Source of the DNA: Qaidamihabitans albus
GTDB taxonomy: Bacteria > Actinomycetota > Actinomycetes > Mycobacteriales > Pseudonocardiaceae
Length of the DNA stretch: 63,177 bases
Assembly: GCF_016464705.1 (NCBI RefSeq)
Contig: NZ_JAEHOB010000024.1
Coordinates: 1 to 63,177, forward strand
Direction of reading: 5' to 3'
Positions 1 to 8,222 of the stretch are shown here, in pieces (the first letter of the stretch is position 1; the number at the start of each line of letters is the position of its first letter). Position numbers and translations under genes: made by a program. The notes beneath the pieces were generated by a model that made no database searches, had not been told where the DNA came from, and was given only the letters and a program-made list of their open reading frames with translations.

Positions 1-134
1 CCAGCCCGGTCTCCCCGGCGACAAGGAAAAGATTACATGCCACCGGACAGCCGAAAACAGGGGGGTCCCGCCACGGCGAAACGGCTGGTCAGCAACCTTC
101 CGGATGCCGACCGGCCGGCACTCGGGCCGGGTGA

Positions 135-1120
<986 letters not shown>

Positions 1121-1124
<4 letters not shown>

Positions 1125-1513
1125 GCGGTCACCTCCCGCACGGCCGAGGAGTACCCCTGCTCGAGCTGCTCGTAGTTGGTGATCTTGTAGTCGAGGACGT
1201 CGAGACACGACTGCAGCTCGGCGATCCGCTCGGCGACGGAGCCACGCTGCTCGATCAGGATCGTCCTGCGCCTCGCCGCGCTGGCGACGCCGCGCTTGCG
1301 CAGCGAGGCGTACTCCCGCATGCGGCGGATCGGCATGCCGGTGGTGCGCAGCTTGGTCAGGAACTGCAACCAGGTGAGATCGGCCTCGGAGTAGGCGCGC
1401 CTGCCCGCGGCGTCCCGTTCCGGTGGGTCGAGCAGGTGGATCCGCTCGTAGTACCGGAGGGTGTCGATCGACAGACCGCTACGCCGCGCCGCTTCCGCTA
1501 TCGAGTAGCTCAT
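1121..1513 (-). CDS. MerR-family transcriptional regulator
   Basis: 130-residue MerR-type regulator. The N-terminal winged helix-turn-helix starts with [22 protein letters not shown], and a dimerisation helix follows (about residues 75-115). The C-terminal tail is short and lacks the cysteines of metal-sensing MerR proteins, so the effector is probably a small molecule or redox signal. It is first in a two-gene operon with the aldo/keto reductase, overlapping it by 4 bp. Directly upstream is a perfect 22-bp palindrome between -35 and -10 hexamers spaced 19 bp, the typical MerR operator layout, which suggests autoregulation. Confidence 0.92.
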
Positions 1514-1519
1514 GCGGTG

Positions 1520-1550
1520 ACCGTACGACCTGGAGCGCGCTCCAGGTCAA
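1520..1550 (-). promoter_or_regulatory. MerR-type promoter and operator, 19-bp spacer
   Basis: Read on the minus strand, TTGACC (1550-1545) and TACGGT (1525-1520) are separated by 19 bp. A perfect 22-bp palindrome (1527-1548, half-site GACCTGGAGCG) fills the spacer. The start codon at 1513 lies about 7 nt after the -10 hexamer, so the transcript is probably leaderless. MerR proteins are known to activate such over-long spacers by twisting the DNA. Confidence 0.75.
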
Positions 1551-1607
1551 CACTGAGACGCGGCCTCCGGAGCGGGTTTCGTAACACCGTCGGGATACGG
1601 TGTCGGA

Positions 1608-2198
1608 ATGCCACGTCCGCGGACCCACGACGAAGCACTGCGGCTGCGGCTGCTCGACCGCGCGGGCGAGCTGCTCTCCACCGAGGGCGCGAAGGCGCTG
1701 AGCATGCGCCGCCTCGCCGCCGACGCCGGGACGTCGACCACCGCGGTGTACTCGCTGTTCGGCGGCAAGGGCGATCTCGTGAACGCCCTCTACACGGAGG
1801 GCTTCCGGCGGTTCGAGGCCCGGATGCGGGCGGTCGGGCGCACGGGCGACGTCGTGGAGGACCTCGTGCGGTTCGGGCTGGCCTACCGGGACAGCGCGCT
1901 GGCGAGCAGGCATCTCTACTCGATCATGTTCGCGAAGGCGGTGCCCGGGTTCGAGCCGAACGAGGAGGCGGGCGCGCTGGCGATGTCCACGCTGGAGCCG
2001 CTGCTGGAGACCGTGCGGGCCGGGATCGAGGACGGCGTGCTCGGCGGCGCCCCGGCCGAGGTGGTCGCCCACAGCTGCTGGGCCTTCGTCCACGGGCTGG
2101 TCTCGCTCGAACTGAACGGGAACCTGCCCGCGGAGTTCGACAAGGGCGGCTCCTACGAGACGGCCCTGCGCGCGAACGCCACCGGCTGGCTGCGCTGA
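1608..2198 (+). CDS. TetR-family transcriptional regulator
   Basis: 196-residue TetR/AcrR-type repressor. The N-terminal DNA-binding domain (about residues 10-60) has the expected helix-turn-helix, with MRRLAADAGTSTTAVYSLFGG as its core. The C-terminal ligand and dimerisation domain (about 75-190) resembles the TetR_C_33/WHG-type domains of actinobacterial regulators. It is divergent from the MerR operon and convergent with upp, so its target is not evident from the neighbours. Confidence 0.92.
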   Translation: MPRPRTHDEALRLRLLDRAGELLSTEGAKALSMRRLAADAGTSTTAVYSLFGGKGDLVNALYTEGFRRFEARMRAVGRTGDVVEDLVRFGLAYRDSALASRHLYSIMFAKAVPGFEPNEEAGALAMSTLEPLLETVRAGIEDGVLGGAPAEVVAHSCWAFVHGLVSLELNGNLPAEFDKGGSYETALRANATGWLR

Positions 2199-2213
2199 GC
2201 GGCCCGGGCCGCT
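2198..2213. terminator. Short palindrome between convergent genes
   Basis: A 16-bp perfect palindrome (AGCGGCCCGGGCCGCT) occupies nearly the whole gap between the ends of the TetR gene and upp and overlaps the last base of the TetR stop. It may act as a weak bidirectional terminator. There is no T tract. Confidence 0.3.
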
Positions 2214-2835
2214 AGACGGTTCCGTACTGGCGGTCTCCCGCGTCGCCGAGACCGGGCACGATGAAGCCCGAGTCGTTGAGCCGCTCGTCGACGCTGGCCG
2301 TGACGACCCGCACCGGCAGCCCCGAGTCCTCCAGCCGCTTGAGCCCCTCCGGCGCTGCCAGCGCGCAGATCGCCGTGACGTCGGTGGCGCCGCGGCCGGT
2401 CAGCAGGCGGATCGTGTACTCCATCGACCCGCCGGTGGCCAGCATCGGATCGAGCACGAACACCGGTCGCTCGGCGAGCGAGGCCGGCAGCGACTCCATG
2501 TAGGGCGTAGGCCGCAGCGTCTCCTCGTCGCGCGCCAGCCCGACGAAGCCCATCTGGGCGTCCGGAATGAGCTTGTGCGCCTGGTCGGCCATGCCGAGCC
2601 CGGCCCGCAGCACCGGCACCAGCAGCGGCGGGCTGGCCAGGCGGTAGGCGTCGGTGAGCGCCACCGGCGTGTGGATGCGCTCGGTCCGCAGCGGCGCCCC
2701 GCGAGTGGCCTCGTAGATGAGCATGACGGTCAGCTCGTGCAGCGCCGCGCGGAATGCCGCGCTGTCGGTGCGGGCGTCGCGCATCGTGGAGAGGCGGGCC
2801 CTTGCCAGCGGATGATCGACGACGAGCACGTCCAT
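2212..2835 (-). CDS. upp: Uracil phosphoribosyltransferase
   Basis: Salvage enzyme converting uracil and PRPP to UMP. 207 residues, the family's normal length. The PRPP-binding loop is [14 protein letters not shown] at about residues 125-138, and the C-terminal uracil-binding region with [12 protein letters not shown] is intact. The ATG at 2835 gives the usual start [11 protein letters not shown]; a GTG three codons upstream (2844) is an alternative. The gene stands alone between the convergent TetR gene and the divergent DUF1707 gene, but it fits the nucleoside salvage genes elsewhere in the window (cdd, deoA, add, deoC and importer). Confidence 0.97.
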   Translation of the reverse strand: MDVLVVDHPLARARLSTMRDARTDSAAFRAALHELTVMLIYEATRGAPLRTERIHTPVALTDAYRLASPPLLVPVLRAGLGMADQAHKLIPDAQMGFVGLARDEETLRPTPYMESLPASLAERPVFVLDPMLATGGSMEYTIRLLTGRGATDVTAICALAAPEGLKRLEDSGLPVRVVTASVDERLNDSGFIVPGLGDAGDRQYGTV

Positions 2836-2875
2836 GGCGGACACCCTATCCGGGCACTGGCGCTAGGGTTGTCCC

Positions 2876-3526
2876 GTGACCGAACAGCCGGGCAGGCCCG
2901 ACCCGAAACAGCTGCGGGCCTCGGACGCCGACCGCGAACGGATCGCCCAGATCCTGCACTCCGCCCTCGGCGAGGGCCGGATCACGGTGAACGAGCTCGA
3001 GGAACGGCTCGACCAGGTCTACTCGGCGAAGACTCTCGGCGACCTCGAGCCGGTCGTCGAGGACCTGCCCGACGTCTCCACGAGTGCCGCGCTGCTGCCG
3101 GTGACGCCGGCGCAGGTGCACAGGCCGGACCAGCGGATCGGCGGGCAGCCCGGCTCGGCGGTGTCGATCGCGATCATGTCCGGGACCGCTCGCAAGGGCA
3201 ACTGGGTGGTCCCGCCGCAGCACAACAGCTTCGCCTTCTGGGGCGGCGTCGAGATCGACCTGCGCCACGCCCGCTTCGCCGAGCGACACTCGACCATCAC
3301 CGCGGTGGCGATCATGGGCGGGATCGAGATCACCGTGCCCGACGACATCGTCGTCGAGGTGACCGGCATCGGGATCATGGGCGCGTTCGAGACCACGGAC
3401 AAGAAGGGCGCGGCGGACTCCGCCGCCCCGGACGCGCCGGTGGTGCGCATCAACGGCCTCGCCTTCTGGGGCGGCGTCGAGGTCAAGCGCGTCCCACGGG
3501 AACCGCGCAAGGCGGTTGAGGGCTGA
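2876..3526 (+). CDS. DUF1707 domain protein with C-terminal beta domain
   Basis: 216-residue protein common in actinomycetes. Residues about 10-62 (LRASDADRERIAQILHSALGEGRI...) are the DUF1707 SHOCT-like domain. The C-terminal half contains two similar strands, FAFWGGVEI and LAFWGGVEV, around IMGGIEITVPDD, resembling the LiaF/DUF2154-type cell-wall-active domain. No signal peptide or membrane segment is present. The GTG start at 2876 lies 40 bp from the divergent upp start. A membrane-stress role is known for LiaF relatives, but nothing here proves one. Confidence 0.85.
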   Translation: MTEQPGRPDPKQLRASDADRERIAQILHSALGEGRITVNELEERLDQVYSAKTLGDLEPVVEDLPDVSTSAALLPVTPAQVHRPDQRIGGQPGSAVSIAIMSGTARKGNWVVPPQHNSFAFWGGVEIDLRHARFAERHSTITAVAIMGGIEITVPDDIVVEVTGIGIMGAFETTDKKGAADSAAPDAPVVRINGLAFWGGVEVKRVPREPRKAVEG

Positions 3527-3583
3527 GCGGGCCATCCCCTAGCGTGTGCCGGGCCGGTCCGGTACGGATTTCTGGGGGTTTCT

Positions 3584-4801
3584 GTGCGCCATGCCATTCG
3601 CAAGACCGCGACGGTCCTGACCTGCTCCGCGCTGCTCGCGGGCGCGCTCTCCACGGGCACGGCGACGGCCGCCACGCCGGACCGCATCCAGGACGCGATG
3701 GACGCGACGGTGAGCGCCGGGATGCCCGGGGTGCTCGCGGTGACGGCAGACGACGGCCGCGAGTGGAGCGGCACCAGCGGCGTGGGCGACGTCCGCACCG
3801 AGCGGGCGCCGAGGACCGACGGCCGCATCCGGACCGGCAGCGTCTCGAAGACGTTCACCGCCACGCTGGTGCTGCAACTCGCGGACGAGGGCCGGATCGG
3901 GCTCGACGACCGCATCAGTGAGTACCTGCCCGGGCTGCTGCCGTATGCCGAGCCGATCACGGTAAGGCAGCTGCTGCAGCACACCAGCGGCCTGCCAAGG
4001 GATCTGCCACCGGAGGCCACGTGGGCGAGCCTGCCCGAAGTGGACACCGAGCGGTTCACCCACTTCGCCCCCACCAAGGTCGTCGAGCTGAGTACCAGGC
4101 AGCCGCTGCTGTTCGAGCCGGGCACGGACTGGCGGTACTCCAACACCGGCTACACCGTGCTGGCGCTGCTGGTCGAGAAGGTGTCCGGGCAGCGGATGGA
4201 ACGCCTGCTGAAGGAGCGGGTGCTCCGCCCGCTCGGCCTGCACCGCACCGCGCTCGTCCGCGACTTCCCGTTCCTGCCCCACGCGGCGGCCCGCGGCTAC
4301 GAGCAGCTGTACGAGCCGCCGCGCCCGCTCACCGACGTCACGACGTACAACTACTCCCGCTACTTCGGTTCCGGCAGCGTCATCTCCACCGCGGCGGAGC
4401 TGAACCGGTTCTTCGGCGCCCTGCTCGGCGGGGAACTGCTGAGCGAGGGCATGCTCGCGCAGATGAAGCGGACCGTGCCCGCCCGCAATCTCGAGGGCGA
4501 CTACGCGGGCTTCGACTACGGGCTGGGGCTGATGCGCCTGCCGCTCGAGGCGATGTGCCCCGGCGAGCCCGCGGTGTGGGGACACAACGGCTCGCTGCCC
4601 GGCTACGGGACCTGGAGCATGCATTCCGAGGACGGCGACACGCGGATCACCACGGCGGTCAACCAGAACATCACCGCCCCGCCGAGCCCGTGGACCCTGG
4701 TGATGGTCTCGGCCTTCTGCGAGCCGGGTCAGGCACCCGCGGCGGCCGCGCACAGCCTGCCGGACACCAGGATGCTCGCGCTGGGCCCGCTGCCCTCGTG
4801 A
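3584..4801 (+). CDS. Secreted serine hydrolase, beta-lactamase / D-Ala-D-Ala carboxypeptidase fold
   Basis: 405-residue exported penicillin-binding-fold hydrolase (class C beta-lactamase / DD-peptidase family). The signal peptide ends near residue 30 (TATAA-TPD). The three active-site motifs are present: S86-V-S-K89, Y185-S-N187 and H334-N-G336. The GTG at 3584 is used because it places the basic signal-peptide start directly at the N-terminus. The TGA stop (4799-4801) lies inside the left arm of a dispersed hairpin. The substrate may be peptidoglycan peptides, esters or a D-amino peptide; sequence does not decide. Confidence 0.92.
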   Translation: MRHAIRKTATVLTCSALLAGALSTGTATAATPDRIQDAMDATVSAGMPGVLAVTADDGREWSGTSGVGDVRTERAPRTDGRIRTGSVSKTFTATLVLQLADEGRIGLDDRISEYLPGLLPYAEPITVRQLLQHTSGLPRDLPPEATWASLPEVDTERFTHFAPTKVVELSTRQPLLFEPGTDWRYSNTGYTVLALLVEKVSGQRMERLLKERVLRPLGLHRTALVRDFPFLPHAAARGYEQLYEPPRPLTDVTTYNYSRYFGSGSVISTAAELNRFFGALLGGELLSEGMLAQMKRTVPARNLEGDYAGFDYGLGLMRLPLEAMCPGEPAVWGHNGSLPGYGTWSMHSEDGDTRITTAVNQNITAPPSPWTLVMVSAFCEPGQAPAAAAHSLPDTRMLALGPLPS

Positions 4802-4840
4802 GTGCCTACGCGAGTTAGAACTCGCGTGCGCACTCACGAG
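4795..4840. repeat. 46-bp dispersed hairpin, copy 1
   Basis: Inverted repeat with outer arms CTCGTGAGTG / CACTCACGAG and inner arms CGAGTT / AACTCG around a central AG. The six bases between the arms differ on each side (CCTACG and CGTGCG). It contains the stop codon of the serine hydrolase and ends 27 bp before deoC. Probable transcription terminator or structured 3' end. Confidence 0.9.
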
Positions 4841-4867
4841 GGTGGGGTGCGCACTAGGCTCGGCGGC

Positions 4868-5821
4868 ATGGCAACAGCTACTCTGCCGGCCGGGCTCGCC
4901 GACGCCATCCGCGACGACGCGAGCCTGCGCCGGTTCCTGCACGGCCTGCCGGGCGTCGACCAGGTCGGCATCGAGCAACGGGCCGCGAGCCTCGGCACGC
5001 GCAGCATCAAGAAGGCGGCCAAGCTCTGGGCGATCGACACCGCGATCTCCATGGTCGACCTGACCACCCTCGAAGGCGCCGACACGCACGGCAAGGTGCG
5101 GGCACTGGCGGCGAAGGCCCGCCGCCCGGACCCGGAGCGCCCGGACACGCCGCCGGTGGCCGCCGTGTGCGTCTACCCGGACCTGGCCGCGACGGCCGTC
5201 GAAGCCCTGCGCGGCTCGGGGATCGGCGTCGCGAGCGTGGCGACGGCGTTCCCGTCCGGCCGCTCCGGGCGCGATGTCAAGCTCGCCGACGTCGCGCTCG
5301 CGGTGCGCTCGGGGGCAAGCGAGGTGGACATGGTGATCGACCGTGGCGCGTTCCTCGAAGGCCGCTACGGCCAGGTGTTCGAGGAGATCCAGGCGGTGAA
5401 GGCGGCGTGCGGGGACGCGCACCTCAAGGTCATCCTGGAGACCGGGGAGCTGGGCACCTACGACAACGTGCGCCGGGCGGCCTGGCTGGCGCTGCTCGCG
5501 GGCGGCGACTTCGTCAAGACCTCGACCGGCAAGGTCTCCCCCGCCGCGACACTGCCCGGCACGCACGTGCTGCTGCAGGCGGTGCGCGACTGGTACACCG
5601 CCACCGGGGAACTGCGCGGGGTCAAACCGGCGGGCGGGATCCGCACCACGAAGGACGCGATCCGCTACCTGGTGGCCGTGCACGAGGTCGCAGGCCCGGA
5701 GTGGCTGACGCCCGGGCTGTTCCGCTTCGGCGCGTCCAGCCTGCTCAACGACCTGCTGCTGCAGCGCCGCACGCAGCTCGACGGCCACTACAGCGGCCCC
5801 GACTACGTCACCCAGGACTGA
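4868..5821 (+). CDS. deoC: Deoxyribose-phosphate aldolase
   Basis: Class I aldolase splitting 2-deoxyribose-5-phosphate into acetaldehyde and glyceraldehyde-3-phosphate. 317 residues, the long form that resembles mammalian DERA. The Schiff-base lysine is K217 in FVKTSTGK, and the second conserved lysine is in GVKPAGGIRT. The ATG at 4868 starts MATATLPAGL; a longer frame would run into the hairpin upstream. It is followed 2 bp later by an aldehyde dehydrogenase gene that could oxidise the acetaldehyde, so the three genes 4868-8128 form an operon. Confidence 0.96.
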   Translation: MATATLPAGLADAIRDDASLRRFLHGLPGVDQVGIEQRAASLGTRSIKKAAKLWAIDTAISMVDLTTLEGADTHGKVRALAAKARRPDPERPDTPPVAAVCVYPDLAATAVEALRGSGIGVASVATAFPSGRSGRDVKLADVALAVRSGASEVDMVIDRGAFLEGRYGQVFEEIQAVKAACGDAHLKVILETGELGTYDNVRRAAWLALLAGGDFVKTSTGKVSPAATLPGTHVLLQAVRDWYTATGELRGVKPAGGIRTTKDAIRYLVAVHEVAGPEWLTPGLFRFGASSLLNDLLLQRRTQLDGHYSGPDYVTQD

Positions 5822-5823
5822 GC

Positions 5824-7257
5824 ATGAACATGTGGGAGTACGCGCCCGCACCGGAGTCGCGGGACATCGCCAACTTGAAACCGGCCTACCGGCCGTTCAT
5901 CGGCGGCGAGTTCACCGACGGCTCGGGCGAGCCGCTGAAGACGATCAACCCGGCCACCGAGGAGGTGCTCGCCGAGGTGAGCACCGCCTCCGCGTCCGAT
6001 GTGGACAAGGCGGTCCGCGCCGCCCGCCGCGCCTACGACAAGGTGTGGGGCAAGATGCCCGGCGCCGAGCGGGCCAAGTACATCTTCCGCATCGCCCGGC
6101 TGATCCAGGAACGGGCCAGGGAGCTGGCCGTGCTGGAGACGCTGGACAACGGCAAGCCGATCAAGGAGTCCCGCGACGCCGACGTGCCGACGGCCGCGGC
6201 GCACTTCTTCTACCACGCTGGCTGGGCGGACAAGCTCGACTACGCCGGGCTCGGCCCGCACGCGCGGCCGCTGGGCGTGGCCGCGCAGGTGATCCCGTGG
6301 AACTTCCCGCTGCTGATGCTCGCGTGGAAGATCGCACCGGCACTGGCCACCGGAAACACCGTGGTGCTCAAGCCGGCCGAGACCACGCCGCTGACCGCGC
6401 TCGTGTTCGCCGAGATCTGCAGGCAGGCGGAGCTGCCGCCGGGCGTGGTGAACATCCTGCCCGGCGCGGGCGACATCGGCGCCGAGCTGGTGAACCACCC
6501 GGACGTCGACAAGATCGCGTTCACCGGGTCGACCGAGGTGGGCAAGCTCATCCAGCGCTCGGTCGCGGGCACGCACAAGCGGCTCACCCTCGAACTCGGT
6601 GGCAAGGCGGCGAACGTGGTGTTCGACGACGCGCCGCTCGACCAGGCCGTCGACGGCATCGTCAACGGGATCTTCTACAACCAGGGTCACGTGTGCTGCG
6701 CGGGGTCCCGGCTGCTCGCGCAGGAGTCCGTCGTCGACGAGCTGCTGGAGAAGCTGCGTTACCGAGTCTCGACGCTGCGGCTGGGCGACCCGCTGGACAA
6801 GAACACCGACATCGGCGCGATCAACTCCGCCGAGCAGCTCGCGAAGATCCGGGAGCTCACCGAGTCCGGCGAGAGCGAGGGCGCCCGGCGCTGGACCAGC
6901 CCCTGCCCGCTGCCCGACCGCGGGTTCTTCTTCGCGCCCACGGTGTTCTCCGGGGTCGAGCAGTCGATGCGGATCGCCCGCGAGGAGATCTTCGGACCGG
7001 TGCTGTCGGTGCTCACCTTCCGCACGCCGGACGAGGCCGTCGCCAAGGCCAACAACACGCCGTACGGGCTGTCCGCGGGAGTCTGGACCGAGAAGGGTTC
7101 GCGGATCCTCTGGATGGCCGGCAAGCTGCGCGCCGGCGTGGTGTGGGCCAACACGTTCAATCGTTTCGATCCGGCCGCACCGTTCGGTGGGTACCGGGAG
7201 TCGGGTTTCGGCCGCGAGGGCGGCCGGACCGGTCTGGAGGCTTACCTCGATGGCTGA
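5824..7257 (+). CDS. Aldehyde dehydrogenase
   Basis: 477-residue NAD(P)-dependent aldehyde dehydrogenase, complete. Conserved residues: N160 in IPWNFP (oxyanion hole), K183 in VLKPAE (cofactor), E257 in LELGGKAAN (general base) and C291 in NQGHVCCAG (nucleophile). It starts 2 bp after deoC and overlaps the next gene by 8 bp. Operon position suggests oxidation of acetaldehyde or another aldehyde from deoxyribose breakdown. Confidence 0.95.
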   Translation: MNMWEYAPAPESRDIANLKPAYRPFIGGEFTDGSGEPLKTINPATEEVLAEVSTASASDVDKAVRAARRAYDKVWGKMPGAERAKYIFRIARLIQERARELAVLETLDNGKPIKESRDADVPTAAAHFFYHAGWADKLDYAGLGPHARPLGVAAQVIPWNFPLLMLAWKIAPALATGNTVVLKPAETTPLTALVFAEICRQAELPPGVVNILPGAGDIGAELVNHPDVDKIAFTGSTEVGKLIQRSVAGTHKRLTLELGGKAANVVFDDAPLDQAVDGIVNGIFYNQGHVCCAGSRLLAQESVVDELLEKLRYRVSTLRLGDPLDKNTDIGAINSAEQLAKIRELTESGESEGARRWTSPCPLPDRGFFFAPTVFSGVEQSMRIAREEIFGPVLSVLTFRTPDEAVAKANNTPYGLSAGVWTEKGSRILWMAGKLRAGVVWANTFNRFDPAAPFGGYRESGFGREGGRTGLEAYLDG

Positions 7258-8128
7258 GCAGCGACGCGCCAGGGTGCCGGTGGCCAAGACGTACAAGCTC
7301 TACGTCGGCGGGCAGTTCCCGCGCTCGGAGTCCGGGCGCTCGTACCCGGTTTCGGACGCGAAGGGCCGGTTCCTGGCCAACGCCGCGCACGCCTCGCGCA
7401 AGGACGTGCGCGACGCTGTGGTGGCGGCGCGCAAGGCGTTCCCGGGCTGGGCGGGCGCGACGGCGTACAACCGCGGGCAGGTGCTGTACCGGGTCGCCGA
7501 GATGCTGGAGGGGCGGCGGGAGCAGTTCGCCGCGGAGGTGGCCGCCTCCGAGGGCATCTCGGGCGGGAAGGCACAGTCGGTTGTGGACACCGCGGTCGAC
7601 CGGTGGGTGTGGTACGCGGGCTGGACCGACAAGATCGCGACGGTGCTGGGTGCGGCCAACCCGGTTGCCGGGCCGTACTTCTCGTTCACGGTGCCGGAGC
7701 CGACGGGCGTGGTCGGTGTGCTCGCGCCGCAGCGGTCGTCGCTGCTGGGGCTGGTGAGCGTGCTGGCACCGGCGCTCGCGAGCGGCTGCACGGCGGTGGT
7801 CGTGAGCAGCGCGCAGCGTCCACTGCCCGCGATCACGCTGTCGGAGGTCCTGGCGACGTCCGACGTGCCGGCCGGGGTGGTCAACGTGCTCACCGGCCGG
7901 GCCGACGAGCTGGGCCCGTGGCTGGCCTCGCACGGCGACGTCGACGCGCTCGACCCCACCGGGGCGGGCGCCGAGGCGCGCACGGAGCTGGCGCGCGAGG
8001 CCGCGGGCACCGTCAAGCGGGTGCTCACCGTGCCCGCGGGCGAGCCGGACTGGACCGAGCGCCCGGACATCGCGCGGCTGCGCCGCTACCTGGAGCCGAA
8101 GACCGTCTGGCACCCGATGGGCGGCTAG
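7250..8128 (+). CDS. Short aldehyde dehydrogenase-family protein lacking the catalytic domain
   Basis: 292 residues that align with the N-terminal cofactor-binding part of aldehyde dehydrogenases (YVGGQFPRSESGRSYPV near residue 20, GVVGVLAPQRSS near 150, PALASGCTAVVVSSAQRPLP around 170-190). It ends before the general-base glutamate and nucleophilic cysteine regions, which are about 180 residues further on in full-length enzymes. It overlaps the complete enzyme's gene by 8 bp, so co-translation and mixed oligomers are possible. The frame is clean to its TAG, so this looks like a stable short paralogue rather than a fresh truncation. Confidence 0.85.
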   Translation: MAEQRRARVPVAKTYKLYVGGQFPRSESGRSYPVSDAKGRFLANAAHASRKDVRDAVVAARKAFPGWAGATAYNRGQVLYRVAEMLEGRREQFAAEVAASEGISGGKAQSVVDTAVDRWVWYAGWTDKIATVLGAANPVAGPYFSFTVPEPTGVVGVLAPQRSSLLGLVSVLAPALASGCTAVVVSSAQRPLPAITLSEVLATSDVPAGVVNVLTGRADELGPWLASHGDVDALDPTGAGAEARTELAREAAGTVKRVLTVPAGEPDWTERPDIARLRRYLEPKTVWHPMGG

Positions 8129-8133
8129 CGGAC

Positions 8134-8179
8134 GTCGTGAGTGCGTACCCGAGTTCTAACTCGCGTGCGCACTCACGAC
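8134..8179. repeat. 46-bp dispersed hairpin, copy 2
   Basis: Same architecture as copy 1, with outer arms GTCGTGAGTG / CACTCACGAC, inner arms CGAGTT / AACTCG and centre CT. The terminal pair is G:C instead of C:G, a compensated change. It lies between the convergent ends of the short aldehyde dehydrogenase gene and the helicase gene. Confidence 0.9.
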
Positions 8180-8189
8180 CCCGGCAGTG

Positions 8190-8221
8190 TTCGGCTCGTT
8201 CGGCTCGTTCGGCTCGTTCGG
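8190..8221. repeat. Tandem 9-bp repeat, about 3.5 copies
   Basis: The unit TTCGGCTCG is repeated directly three times with a partial fourth, just outside the helicase stop codon. It is non-coding and probably the product of slippage. Confidence 0.8.
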
Positions 8222-8222
8222 G

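Noticed and set aside
3539-5851. 770-codon minus-strand frame across the serine hydrolase and deoC genes
   Set aside because: Shadow of two clearly real genes; composition and lack of motifs argue against coding.
8190-8221. CRISPR-like direct repeats
   Set aside because: Nine-base tandem units without spacers; a slippage repeat.
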